Assembly: GCF_002262875.1 (NCBI RefSeq)
Contig: NZ_NKYE01000006.1
Location: forward strand, 248,001 to 312,000
Direction of reading: 5' to 3'
From: Amycolatopsis antarctica
GTDB lineage: Bacteria; Actinomycetota; Actinomycetes; Mycobacteriales; Pseudonocardiaceae
Length of the DNA stretch: 64,000 nucleotides
Under the pieces are notes generated by a model. The model searched no databases, was not told where the DNA came from, and was given only the letters and a program-made list of their open reading frames with translations. Shown piece after piece: positions 20,533-28,928 of this stretch (position 1 is its first letter; each line of letters starts with the position of its first letter). The position numbers and the translations under genes were made by a program.

Positions 20533-22374
20533 ATGGACTTCGTGATCCTCGCCGATCACCCGGCGAGCGAGACGATCGCGCGCAGGCTCCCCGCGGACGG
20601 GGCCGTGCGGACGCTTCGTCACCATTCCGGACGGCCGTGGCTGATCGGGCGGTGGAACGAGGACGAGGTCGTTTCCGTGGCCGTGGGGCCGAACAGGATC
20701 GTGTTGTTCGGGCCGACGACGACCACTCCCGAGTCCCTGACCTCGACAGCCCGCGGCCTGCGCGACGCCCGCGACCTGGACCGGCTCGCAGGCAGCCTGA
20801 GCGGCTGCGTACATCTGCTGTCCTCGATCGACGGCGAGGTGCGCGCCCAGGGCAGCCTCTCGGGGGCCCGGCAGGTGTTCTACACGTCGACCGACGGCGT
20901 CACCGTTGGCAGTGACCGGCCCGCGGTGCTGGCCCGGCTGGCCGGCGTCTCGATCGACGAGGAACTCCTGCCGCTGCACCTGCTCGCGCCCTACGGCCCG
21001 CCGTGGCCGCTGAACACGCACACCCTCTGGCGCGAGGTCTCTTCCCTGCCGATGGGGCACTACCTGCACCTGGATACGCGCGGCGGCGGACGGACGACGC
21101 GATGGTGGACACCGCCGGAACCCGAGGTCCCGCTGAGCACCGGAGCCTCGGTACTGGGCGCGGCGATCCGGGAGGCGGTCGAGGCACGGACCTCGCGGGG
21201 CGGCACCGTGACCGCGGATCTCTCCGGCGGCCTCGACTCGTCGAACCTGTGCTTTGTCGCCGCCACGGGGAAAGCGCGGCTGGTGACCACGCACTACGCC
21301 TCTCCGGACGCCGCGAACGACGATCTGGCATGGGCGGAGCGGTTGAGCGGAATACTCTCCCCCGCGCGGCACGTCGTGTTTCCCGGTGAGCAGGCGCCCG
21401 GTCTCTACGACGAACCCTCCACCGGGTCGTCCGAACTCGAAGGACCGCAGTCGCTCCTGCACGTGCCGAGGATCGAGCACCAGGCGGAACTGATCGCCGG
21501 TCTCGGATCCAGCACACACCTTCGCGGTGACGGCGGTGACGAACTGTTCCAGCCCAACGAGATGGCCCTGCACGCACTCGCCCGCACGGACCCGCTCCGA
21601 GCCGTGCCGCACATCCGAGCCCTCCGGGTCCGGCGCCGGTGGAGTTGGGCGACGATGGTGCGCAACCTCGCGGACGTCGGACCGTACTCCCGGTGGCTGT
21701 CGGACTGCGCGGCCGGTCTCGGCGCCCCCCGCGTGCCCGGCGAGAACGTGATGGGCTGGGACATCGTCCCGATGATGCCGCCGTGGGTGAGCGCCGAGGC
21801 ACTGGCGATCGCCCGCGACCAGGTGGCCGGCGCCGCCGCGGACGAGCCGGCGCCGCTGGCACCGAGCCCCGTCGCGCACCAGATGGCCCGGCAGGTTCAC
21901 CTCAACGGGGTGATCAACCGGCAGATGGCGGAGATCGGTGCCCGCTACGGCGTCAGGTTCGAAGCCCCGTACCTGGACGACCGGGTGGTCGAGGCCGCGA
22001 TGTCCGTCCGGCTCGCCGACCGGGTGTCGGCGGACCGGGCAAAGCCGGTGCTGTCCGCCGCGCTGGACGGGGTGACCCCCGCCGAACTCGCCCAGCGGAC
22101 GACCAAGGGGCACGCCACCGCCGAGGTGTACGAGGGACTGCGTCGCGGCAGGCGGGCGCTGCTCGGGCTGTGCGAGGACTCCCGGCTCGCGCGCCTCGGC
22201 CTGGTCGACACCGAGGCGCTTCGCGATGTCCTGATCCGGACACACGCCGACATCAGGCAGTTGATCGGCCTCAATCCGACCTTGGCCGCCGAACGCTGGC
22301 TGCGGAGCCAGGCGGCGGACCCACGGCCCGCGGTGCACCCGGCTGATCCCGTCCACAGTGGAGGAACGTCATGA
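20533..22374 (+). CDS. Lasso cyclase, asparagine-synthetase-like (gene C)
   Basis: A 613-residue macrolactam synthetase expected to adenylate the Asp9 side chain and join it to the core N-terminus. The N-terminal half is a glutaminase-like fold lacking the Met-Cys start of true asparagine synthetases. The ATP-pyrophosphatase domain begins with DLSGGLDSSNLCFV (about residues 228-241). LRGDGGDELFQP follows near residue 330 and EAPYLDDRVVE near 477, both typical of lasso C proteins. The ATG at 20533 has GGGAG upstream. Its stop overlaps the next gene by four bases. The 3' end contains a near copy (one mismatch) of the dispersed GTCCAC palindrome. Confidence 0.95.
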   Translation: MDFVILADHPASETIARRLPADGAVRTLRHHSGRPWLIGRWNEDEVVSVAVGPNRIVLFGPTTTTPESLTSTARGLRDARDLDRLAGSLSGCVHLLSSIDGEVRAQGSLSGARQVFYTSTDGVTVGSDRPAVLARLAGVSIDEELLPLHLLAPYGPPWPLNTHTLWREVSSLPMGHYLHLDTRGGGRTTRWWTPPEPEVPLSTGASVLGAAIREAVEARTSRGGTVTADLSGGLDSSNLCFVAATGKARLVTTHYASPDAANDDLAWAERLSGILSPARHVVFPGEQAPGLYDEPSTGSSELEGPQSLLHVPRIEHQAELIAGLGSSTHLRGDGGDELFQPNEMALHALARTDPLRAVPHIRALRVRRRWSWATMVRNLADVGPYSRWLSDCAAGLGAPRVPGENVMGWDIVPMMPPWVSAEALAIARDQVAGAAADEPAPLAPSPVAHQMARQVHLNGVINRQMAEIGARYGVRFEAPYLDDRVVEAAMSVRLADRVSADRAKPVLSAALDGVTPAELAQRTTKGHATAEVYEGLRRGRRALLGLCEDSRLARLGLVDTEALRDVLIRTHADIRQLIGLNPTLAAERWLRSQAADPRPAVHPADPVHSGGTS

Positions 22375-22628
22375 GCTATCACCTTGCCCCGGACGTGACC
22401 GTGACCGAGACCGGTAGTGGCCTGGTCCTGCTCAACGAGCGCGACGGTGGCTACTGGCAGATGAACGAGACCGGGGCGACCGTCCTGCGGGCGGTGCTCG
22501 CCGGTGAGACCGCCGAGTCCGCCGCCGCGACGCTACGCGCGGCGCATCCCGGCGCGGCCGAACGGATCACCACCGACGTCGAGGCCACTCTCGACGCGCT
22601 GATCGCGGCGAAGCTGGTGACCGCATGA
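22371..22628 (+). CDS. PqqD-like RiPP recognition element (lasso gene B1)
   Basis: An 85-residue winged-helix-turn-helix of the PqqD family that binds the leader and presents it to the peptidase. LLNERDGGYWQMNETGATVL is the characteristic core. It is coupled by ATGA overlaps to both the cyclase and the peptidase. B1 as a separate protein from B2 is the usual Gram-positive arrangement. Confidence 0.94.
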   Translation: MSYHLAPDVTVTETGSGLVLLNERDGGYWQMNETGATVLRAVLAGETAESAAATLRAAHPGAAERITTDVEATLDALIAAKLVTA

Positions 22629-23074
22629 GCGCGCCGATCACGGTGGAAGCGGCCACCCGGGCGCCCGCGCATCTGCGTCTCGGTGCCCTTGTCGCGGTGG
22701 GAATCGCCCGTGTCCTCGCCCGGCAGTCGCCTCGGCGGCTGCGTCGTGCGCTGGAACGGGCGTCCCGTGGTGGCAGACCGGCGACCGCCGACGAGGCACT
22801 GCGCGCCCGCAACGCGGTGGTCAGCGTCAGCATGCGCTGCCGGGGGCACTGGTGTCTGCAGCGATCGATCGCCACAGCGCTGCTGTGCCGGTCCGGAGGT
22901 TCCTGGCCGCAGTGGTGCAGCGGGGTACGGGTCCAGCCGTTCCTGGCGCACGCCTGGGTCGCGGTCGACGGCGTGCCGGTCGGCGAGCGGCACGTCGACC
23001 TGCAGGACTTCCACCTCACCCTCGCCGTCCCCCGGCGGCAAGCCCGGCCGCGGGCCGGTGATCGCGACCTGTGA
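22625..23074 (+). CDS. Lasso leader peptidase, transglutaminase-like (gene B2)
   Basis: A 149-residue cysteine protease that cuts the leader. The catalytic Cys77 lies in GHWCLQRSIATALL and His109 in FLAHAWVAVDG, with an Asp downstream completing the triad. The first 60 residues are an Arg-rich helical segment. It is the last gene of the operon; no exporter ABC transporter or isopeptidase gene follows. A perfect hairpin begins 6 bp after the stop. Confidence 0.94.
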   Translation: MSAPITVEAATRAPAHLRLGALVAVGIARVLARQSPRRLRRALERASRGGRPATADEALRARNAVVSVSMRCRGHWCLQRSIATALLCRSGGSWPQWCSGVRVQPFLAHAWVAVDGVPVGERHVDLQDFHLTLAVPRRQARPRAGDRDL

Positions 23075-23080
23075 ACCCCG

Positions 23081-23114
23081 GCCCGGTGGCCGCCACCGGC
23101 GGCGGCCACCGGGC
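23081..23114 (+). terminator. Lasso operon terminator
   Basis: GCCCGGTGGCCGCC (23081-23094) and GGCGGCCACCGGGC (23101-23114) form a perfect 14-bp stem with a six-base loop, directly after the peptidase stop. Confidence 0.85.
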
Positions 23115-23195
23115 ACCCCGGTGTGACCGGGCCGTCGCGCGCGTCCCGCCACGGCGGCGAGTGGGTGCGAAGTCCTTCGCTGCGGCGGCGCGCCC

Positions 23196-23234
23196 GCATG
23201 GTTGCCCGGGTGGCAGGGCCCCGGGCAACCATGC
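23196..23234 (-). terminator. Terminator of the secreted repeat-peptide gene
   Basis: GCATGGTTGCCCGGG (23196-23210) and CCCGGGCAACCATGC (23220-23234) form a perfect 15-bp stem with a nine-base loop. It lies 11 bp beyond the stop of the minus-strand gene, so it probably ends that transcript and insulates it from the convergent lasso operon. Confidence 0.8.
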
Positions 23235-23245
23235 CTGGCAGCCGC

Positions 23246-23590
23246 TCAGCCCTGCTCGGCCTGGCCGGCCGGCGCGCCGCCGATCGGCTGCGCGGGCACA
23301 TGCGGTGTCCCCGGCGGCAACGGCCGGGTGGGCTGGCAACCGATCGGCTCGGCCGGCACCTCGGGCGTACCGGGCTCGGCATGGCCGGCCGGCGCGCCGT
23401 CGATCGGCTGCGCGGGCACATGCGGTGTCCCCGGCGGCAACGGCCGGGCCGGCTCGCAACCGATCGGCGTGACGGGACCGTCCCCTCCTGCCCGCTCGTC
23501 CATGGAATCGGCGAGGGCTGCGCCGCCGGTGCCGACCATGATTGCCAGGCCGGTGACGACGGTGGCGATCTTCCGGGAGAACAAGGGCAT
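23246..23590 (-). CDS. Secreted Pro/Gly-rich repeat peptide of unknown function
   Basis: A 114-residue protein. Residues 1-27 form a signal peptide (SRK, hydrophobic core, cleavage after ALA). The mature part is nearly four copies of a 20-residue repeat that begin PIGC, PIDG, PIGC and PIGG, each with a PGTP-(H/E)-VPA ending; the first and third share CxPxRPLPPGTPHVPAQ. Two cysteines occur, one in each odd repeat. GGGAAG precedes the ATG. I recognise no family. It lies between the lasso operon and a two-component system; whether it is a wall-associated or sensed peptide is open. Confidence 0.72.
   Translation of the reverse strand: MPLFSRKIATVVTGLAIMVGTGGAALADSMDERAGGDGPVTPIGCEPARPLPPGTPHVPAQPIDGAPAGHAEPGTPEVPAEPIGCQPTRPLPPGTPHVPAQPIGGAPAGQAEQG
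23262..23468. repeat. 120-bp period DNA repeat within the secreted peptide gene
   Basis: The segments starting at 23281 and 23401 are nearly identical over about 85 bp, and a related segment starts at 23341, giving a 60-bp sub-period. The low divergence points to recent duplication or ongoing copy-number change. Confidence 0.8.
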
Positions 23591-23788
23591 GGGTACTTCC
23601 CTTCGTGGATGTTCACTTCAGGACGGTGGATTCGCCCTGGGCCGCGGCGGCGTGCCGTGGCTCGCCCCATGTAGCCAGGCCACGGTTATCGCCGGGGTCT
23701 GGTGAACTCCATACGGTGACCATATGTGGTTGCGCGAACCATGTTTCCGGACCGGGTGAACGAATGCGAGAAGCCGAAGGGCGAGGGT

Positions 23789-24454
23789 ATGCGGGTGCTG
23801 GTGGTGGAGGACGAGGCGTTTCTCGCCGAGGCTCTGGAGTCCGGGCTACGCAGCGAGGGCATGGCGGTCGACATCGCGGGTGACGGGGCGACCGCGCTGG
23901 AGAGCCTGGCGGTCAACGACTACGACGCGGTGGTGCTGGATCGCGACCTGCCCGGGGTGCACGGCGACGACGTGTGCAGGCACCTGGTCGCCACCCGGCC
24001 GGAATGTCGCATCCTGATGCTGACCGCGGCGGGACGACTGGCCGACAAGGTCGACGGACTGCGACTCGGTTCGGACGACTACCTCGTCAAACCGTTCGAC
24101 TTCCCCGAATTGGTCGCCCGGCTGCGTGCGCTGTCGCGCCGCGCCGGTGCGGCGCATCCACCCGCGCTGGCCTGCGCGGGCCTCTGGCTGGATCCAGCCC
24201 GCCGTGACGCCCGCCGCGGCGACCACGGTCTGCGGCTCACCCGCAAGGAGTTCGCCGTCCTGGAGTTGCTGATGCGTGCCGACGGCGCGGTGCTGAGTGC
24301 GGAACACCTGCTGGAGAAGGGATGGGACGCACACGCCGACCCCTTCACCAACGCGGTGCGCATCACCGTATCCACGCTGCGCCGCAAGCTCGGCGACCCG
24401 CCGGTCCTGCACACCGCCATCGGAGTCGGCTACTACCTGGCCACCGCCCCGTGA
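23789..24454 (+). CDS. OmpR/PhoB-family response regulator
   Basis: A 221-residue regulator. The receiver domain (1-118) has the acidic pair E7-D8, phospho-acceptor Asp51 (VVLDRDLPG) and the conserved Lys in YLVKPFDFPEL. The C-terminal winged helix (125-221) includes LTRKEFAVLELL and VRITVSTLRRKLGDPP. The ATG at 23789 follows GGGCGAGG. The stop overlaps the kinase start (GTGA), so the pair is one unit. Confidence 0.94.
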   Translation: MRVLVVEDEAFLAEALESGLRSEGMAVDIAGDGATALESLAVNDYDAVVLDRDLPGVHGDDVCRHLVATRPECRILMLTAAGRLADKVDGLRLGSDDYLVKPFDFPELVARLRALSRRAGAAHPPALACAGLWLDPARRDARRGDHGLRLTRKEFAVLELLMRADGAVLSAEHLLEKGWDAHADPFTNAVRITVSTLRRKLGDPPVLHTAIGVGYYLATAP

Positions 24455-25680
24455 GCGTCCACGCCACGCTCCGGGGCAGGCGGCTGTCCATCCGCCTGCG
24501 GCTCACGTTGCTCTACGGCGCAATGGTGCTGGCCTGCGGCATCGTCCTGCTGGTCACCGTGTACCTCCTGATGCGCTACATCCCGACCTACGACCTGCCG
24601 CCTCCGGTGGGCCGGCGTGTGGTGGTTCCGGCCATCCCGATCGACGCCGCGGACTCCACGATGGTGACGATCGCCAGCAAGGACGACATTCTGGCGGTCC
24701 TGCTGGAACTGTCCGGTGTGGCGCTGCTCGGACTGGTTCTGGTCGCGTTCCTGGCCGGCTGGGTCATCGCCGGTCGCATCCTGGCCCCCGTCCACCGCAT
24801 CACGCGGACCGCTCGCACGGTCGCGGGCGACACCCTGGACGAACGCATCCACCTCGACGGCGCCCGCGACGAGTTCACCGAGCTGGCCGACACCATCGAC
24901 ACGATGCTGGACCGTCTGCACGCGAGTTTCGAGGCCCAGCAACGCTTCGCCGCCAACGCCTCGCACGAGTTGCGCACTCCGCTGGCGACCATGCGCACGA
25001 TGCTGCAGGTCGCCTCGGCCCGTCCAGGCGACCACGACCTGGCCACTCTGGCACCGAAACTCCTGGCCACCAACGATCGCAGCATCGCGACCGTGGAGTC
25101 GTTGCTCGCGCTGTCGCGGGCCGAACACGGCAGCATCGACGCCGAGTCCGCAGACCTCGCCTCGATCGCGGCGCGCACCCTGGACCAGGTACGGGAGGAA
25201 GCGGCCGCCCGTGGGATCGATGTGCACGGCGAGCTGCGGCCGGCCCGCGTGCACGGAGACACGGATCTGCTGCACCATCTGTTGATCAACCTGCTGCACA
25301 ACGCGATCCGGCACAATCACGCCGGCGGGTCCGCACGGCTGATGACCACCGTCCGGGACGGCGAGGCGGTGGTCACGGTGGCCAACACCGGCGACACCGT
25401 GAGCCCGGACGAGGCCGCCCGGCTCTTCGAGTTGTTCCAGCGCGGGAACAGCCGGGCCCGCGCCGAGGGACACGGCATCGGCCTGGCGCTGGTCCGCGCG
25501 ATCGCCCACAGCCACCACGGCACCGTCACCGCCACCGCCAATCCCGGTGGCGGGCTGATCGTCGTGGTCCTGCTGCGCGCCGCGCCCGCGAGTGCGGCCG
25601 GGCTCGCGCCGGTGGGTCAGCGGCGCTCCCCGTCCCGGGGTTCTGATCCTCGCGGCGATGGACTCACCCGCGTCCTGTAG
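24451..25680 (+). CDS. Membrane sensor histidine kinase
   Basis: A 409-residue kinase. Two membrane segments (about 20-42 and 87-108) enclose a short extracytoplasmic loop of about 45 residues. A HAMP domain follows (WVIAGRILAPVHRITRTARTV). The H box is ANASHELRTPLATMRT, the N box LLINLLHNAIRHN, and the G box GHGIGLALVRAIAHSHHG. It starts at a GTG overlapping the regulator stop. The signal is unknown; the adjacent secreted peptide and lasso peptide are possible ligands or targets, by position only. Confidence 0.93.
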   Translation: MSVHATLRGRRLSIRLRLTLLYGAMVLACGIVLLVTVYLLMRYIPTYDLPPPVGRRVVVPAIPIDAADSTMVTIASKDDILAVLLELSGVALLGLVLVAFLAGWVIAGRILAPVHRITRTARTVAGDTLDERIHLDGARDEFTELADTIDTMLDRLHASFEAQQRFAANASHELRTPLATMRTMLQVASARPGDHDLATLAPKLLATNDRSIATVESLLALSRAEHGSIDAESADLASIAARTLDQVREEAAARGIDVHGELRPARVHGDTDLLHHLLINLLHNAIRHNHAGGSARLMTTVRDGEAVVTVANTGDTVSPDEAARLFELFQRGNSRARAEGHGIGLALVRAIAHSHHGTVTATANPGGGLIVVVLLRAAPASAAGLAPVGQRRSPSRGSDPRGDGLTRVL

Positions 25681-25712
25681 ACCAGGACGGGAACTCAGGG
25701 TGGGCGCGGGGT

Positions 25713-26582
25713 TCAGTCGATCGGCAAGGTGCGGATGCCACCGGTCGCCGTCCGCAGCGCGTCGCGCATCGCCGCCCGCGGCGCGGCCCGTCCGGTGAAT
25801 TGCGCCACCTGCCCGAAAGCCTGGTGCAGCAACATGTCCAGTCCTGTCGCCAGTGCGCCGCCGCGGGCCGCCACGACCTCGGCCAGCGGAGTGGGCCAGG
25901 GGTGATAGATCACGTCGAGCAGGGCCCGGACCGTCGCCAGCGTGTCCAGGTGCGGCTGCACCGCCGCGGGGGGCACGGTACTCACCAGCACGGCGGAATC
26001 CCGTGCCAGTGCGTGGAAGTCCACCTCGGACCAGCGCAGCACCTCGACGCCGAGGCCGGCCCGGTCCGCCGCCCGCACGGTCTCCGCTGCCCGTGCCGGT
26101 TCCCGCACGACCAGCCGGACGCCGTCGAGGCCGAGTGCGGCGTACGCGGCCACCGCCGCCGCCGCGGTACCCCCCGCGCCCAGCACCACTCCGACGTCAC
26201 CGGGGGCCGGGACGTAACCACCCGCGTGCCGCAGGGCGCCGAGGACGCCGTCGACGTCGGTGCAGTCGGCGTGCCAGCCACCGTCGTCCTGCCGCACCAG
26301 CGTGTTCGCCGCCCCGACCGCGAGAGCTCTGGGCGTGGCCGTACCGGCGAACTCCAGGGCCGCCCGCTTGCCGGGCATCGTCACCGACAGACCCGCCCAT
26401 TCCGGGCCGAGCCCGGCGACGAGCGAGGGCAGGGCGTCCGCCCCGACCTCGACCCTGTCGTAGGTCCAGTGGGCGAGGCCGAGCGCCGTGTAGGCGGCAC
26501 CGTGCAGAACCGGGGAGAGCGAGTGTCCCACCGGGGAGCCGAGAATCGCCGCACGCCGTGGCGCGGGCCGGTCAGTAGGCAC
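25713..26582 (-). CDS. aroE: Shikimate dehydrogenase
   Basis: Reduces 3-dehydroshikimate to shikimate with NADPH. It has 289 residues. Signatures are GSPVGHSLSPVLHGAAY (shikimate site), SVTMPGKRAAL with the catalytic Lys, DCTDVDGVLGAL with the catalytic Asp, and the nucleotide-binding VVLGAGGTAAAAVAA. The GTG at 26582 overlaps the end of mltG by 11 bp. The other aro genes lie 9-13 kb away, separated by the accessory block. Confidence 0.94.
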   Translation of the reverse strand: MPTDRPAPRRAAILGSPVGHSLSPVLHGAAYTALGLAHWTYDRVEVGADALPSLVAGLGPEWAGLSVTMPGKRAALEFAGTATPRALAVGAANTLVRQDDGGWHADCTDVDGVLGALRHAGGYVPAPGDVGVVLGAGGTAAAAVAAYAALGLDGVRLVVREPARAAETVRAADRAGLGVEVLRWSEVDFHALARDSAVLVSTVPPAAVQPHLDTLATVRALLDVIYHPWPTPLAEVVAARGGALATGLDMLLHQAFGQVAQFTGRAAPRAAMRDALRTATGGIRTLPID

Positions 26583-28428
26583 CGCGGGCCTGCGCGTCGC
26601 GACGGTTCTGGTTGTGCTCCTCGTTCGTCGCGGCGAAGCAGGACAACCCGTTCTTCTCGCACTTCACGAAGAACAGCCACTCCCCCTGGGCCGGTTTCTC
26701 GGCGGCCGTGATGGCCTCCTTGCTCGGCGCCGAGATCGGTGTCGGGGGCAGCCCGCCGGTGGCGTAGGTGTTGTACGGCCCGGCCCGTTCCCGGTCCTCC
26801 GGGTTGGTCCGCACCACGGGACGATCGAGCGCGTAGTTGACCGTGGAGTCCAGTTCGAGCTTCATATCCTGGGCGATGCGGTTGTAGATCACCCGGGACA
26901 CCTTGTCGAAGTCCTGCTTCACGGCCTCGCGTTCGATCAGCGAGGCGATCACCAGCACCTGGTACGGAGTCTGGCCGGTCGCGCCCGCCTCGTCGGGCAG
27001 GCCCGCGGTCTGCAGGCGCAACGCCGAGGCGCCGAGCACGTCACCGAGGATGGTCTTCGCGTCCGAGCCCGGTTTGACGTCGTACACACCGGGTGCGACC
27101 AGTCCCTCGATCCGCCGTGCCGGATCGGCCCTGCCCGCGGCCTCCACCGCCCACTGCGGGGCCCCGAGCGCGGCCAGGTCGGCCTCAGCGATCGCCGAGC
27201 GCAGGTCCTCGGGTGAGACACAGGTGCTCTGGCCGTTGAGCTCGGCGCAGGAGGCCTTCGACAGCAGGGCGATCACACCGGGCGTCACGGTGCCGTCCGG
27301 CTGGGTGATGTCGTCGAGCTGGGTGCCGCCGCGGACCTGCATCTGACCGACCCGGGCGGTCGGATCGACGAGGCGGTTGACCGCACCGGTGCCGGACATC
27401 TTCGTCTTGAGGACGTAGTAGCCGGGCTGCACGCTGCGTACCTTCTGGTCGTCCTCGCTGGCCTCGACGAAGGCCTTGGCGCTGGCGACGACGTCGGCCT
27501 CGTCGAGCTTCGCGGCGATGGCGTTGGTGGAGTCGCCGTCGGTCACCTGGACGAGAATGTCGGACTCCCCGGCTCCCTCGTAGTCCTCGAATCCGAAGCC
27601 GAGGAGTTCGCGGGCACCGAACCAGGCACCTCCGGCGAGCAGCACGATCACCGCCACGGCGGCGAACCAGCCGAGGGCGCGTTTGCCGCGCTTTCCCCGG
27701 CGCGGCGGCCCTTCCCGTTTCTCCGGCCGTTCGTCCTCGAAGTACTCGGGCTCCGCCTTCTCCTCGTCGTCGTACTCCTCGTCGTAGAACTCGTCCTCGT
27801 AGAAGTCGTCCTCGTAGTACCCGTCGTCTTCGTACCCGTCGTCCTGGTAACGGTCGTCCTGGTAACGGCCGGCCGGGCCTTCGTCGTGGAAGCCGTCGTC
27901 GTGCTGCGGACCGGCCTGGGGGCCGCGATCGTCGAGCGCGTCGCCGATGGACCGGCCGTGCTCGACGAACAGCACCTCGGTGGGCGTCTCGTCCGGTGGC
28001 GGTCCCGGCTCCCGTCCGTGGGCGGGCGGACGCCGTCCCAGGATGCCGAGGCCGTCCTCCCCCGGTTCGGCCGGCGAGGGTGGCCTGTGGTGCCGGTTGG
28101 GACGCGCACCGGGTGGCGGTCCCTGGGGCATGCCCTGTGGCGGTGTCGGTGCGTTCGGAGGGATGGCGGTCGGAGGGATGGCGTTCGGAGGCGGGACGGG
28201 GGGCGGCCCGTGCGGGGTCGGTGACTCGAACATCCCCCGCGACCGCGATGCCGGAGGCGGTGGTGGCGGCGGTGGTGCCTGGCCGGGACGACCAGGCGGC
28301 GGGGGTGGCGGTCCGGGCTGCACCGGCGGCGGCGGCGGTGGCGGCTGTGCGGGGCGCTCACCGCGCCGCGGGTGCTCCGGCGGGCGTCGCCGGTCGCGGC
28401 CACCCCGTCCGTCGACGGGCTCGCTCAC
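26572..28428 (-). CDS. mltG: Endolytic transglycosylase MltG (YceG family)
   Basis: A 618-residue cell-wall enzyme thought to release growing glycan strands. The cytoplasmic N-terminus is long: a Pro-rich, Arg-rich region (1-150), then an acidic Tyr/Glu/Asp-rich region with YEDD/YQDD repeats. One membrane segment follows ([18 protein letters not shown]). The extracellular YceG domain has the catalytic Glu in [15 protein letters not shown] and ends with [16 protein letters not shown]. The GTG at 28428 overlaps the ruvX stop (GTGA). The disordered N-terminal tail is much larger than in Gram-negative homologues and may recruit partners. Confidence 0.93.
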   Translation of the reverse strand: MSEPVDGRGGRDRRRPPEHPRRGERPAQPPPPPPPVQPGPPPPPPGRPGQAPPPPPPPPASRSRGMFESPTPHGPPPVPPPNAIPPTAIPPNAPTPPQGMPQGPPPGARPNRHHRPPSPAEPGEDGLGILGRRPPAHGREPGPPPDETPTEVLFVEHGRSIGDALDDRGPQAGPQHDDGFHDEGPAGRYQDDRYQDDGYEDDGYYEDDFYEDEFYDEEYDDEEKAEPEYFEDERPEKREGPPRRGKRGKRALGWFAAVAVIVLLAGGAWFGARELLGFGFEDYEGAGESDILVQVTDGDSTNAIAAKLDEADVVASAKAFVEASEDDQKVRSVQPGYYVLKTKMSGTGAVNRLVDPTARVGQMQVRGGTQLDDITQPDGTVTPGVIALLSKASCAELNGQSTCVSPEDLRSAIAEADLAALGAPQWAVEAAGRADPARRIEGLVAPGVYDVKPGSDAKTILGDVLGASALRLQTAGLPDEAGATGQTPYQVLVIASLIEREAVKQDFDKVSRVIYNRIAQDMKLELDSTVNYALDRPVVRTNPEDRERAGPYNTYATGGLPPTPISAPSKEAITAAEKPAQGEWLFFVKCEKNGLSCFAATNEEHNQNRRDAQARGAY

Positions 28429-28928
28429 GAATCCTTCCCTTCCCTGCGCGCGGCGGCGAGGCCGGACGCACGTCCGTCCAGCCACGCCTGCAGGATCTCG
28501 ACGGCGGCGGCCTGGTCGACGACCGCCCGCTGCTTCCGTCCCTTCACTCCGCGCTGCGAGAGCATCCGGGCGGCGGTGACCGTGGTCAGCCGCTCGTCGG
28601 CGAGCCGCACGGGCACCGGCGCGATCCGGTGCTCCAGCCGCTGCGCGTAGTCGATCGCGATCTCGGCCGCGCTGCCCTGGCGGTCCGCCAGCGTTCTCGG
28701 CAGACCCACGATCACCTCGACCACCCCGTGTTCGGAGACCAGGTGATCGAGCTGAGTGAGGTCGCTGTCGTCGTCGGCATCACGGGACAGCGTAACCAGC
28801 GGACTGGCGAGGAACGGGGAGGGATCCGAGAGCGCCACGCCGACCCGGACGGATCCGACATCGACGCCGAGCCGCCGGCCGGCCCCGGGATCCTCCTCCC
28901 CGGGCCGGTCGGGGCGACGTGCTCTCAC
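28425..28928 (-). CDS. ruvX: RuvX/YqgF RNase H-fold protein
   Basis: A 167-residue putative Holliday-junction resolvase or pre-16S rRNA processing nuclease. [16 protein letters not shown] carries the first catalytic Asp, [18 protein letters not shown] the second motif and [12 protein letters not shown] the Glu-containing motif. The GTG at 28928 overlaps the alaS stop by four bases. The order alaS-ruvX-mltG-aroE matches mycobacteria. Confidence 0.93.
   Translation of the reverse strand: MRARRPDRPGEEDPGAGRRLGVDVGSVRVGVALSDPSPFLASPLVTLSRDADDDSDLTQLDHLVSEHGVVEVIVGLPRTLADRQGSAAEIAIDYAQRLEHRIAPVPVRLADERLTTVTAARMLSQRGVKGRKQRAVVDQAAAVEILQAWLDGRASGLAAARREGKDS

Noticed and set aside
20533..22374. Asparagine synthetase (AsnB) as identity of the lasso cyclase
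   Set aside because: There is no N-terminal Met-Cys glutaminase nucleophile, and the gene is coupled to a PqqD-like RRE and a transglutaminase-like peptidase behind a lasso precursor.
23262..23468. CRISPR-like repeats
   Set aside because: Period 120/60 bp with no spacers, inside a coding sequence with in-frame repeats; no cas genes.
23202..23705. Plus-strand open frames across the repeat region near 23.2-23.6 kb
   Set aside because: They lack ribosome binding sites and contain the terminator hairpins; the minus-strand frame has a signal peptide and good start signal.
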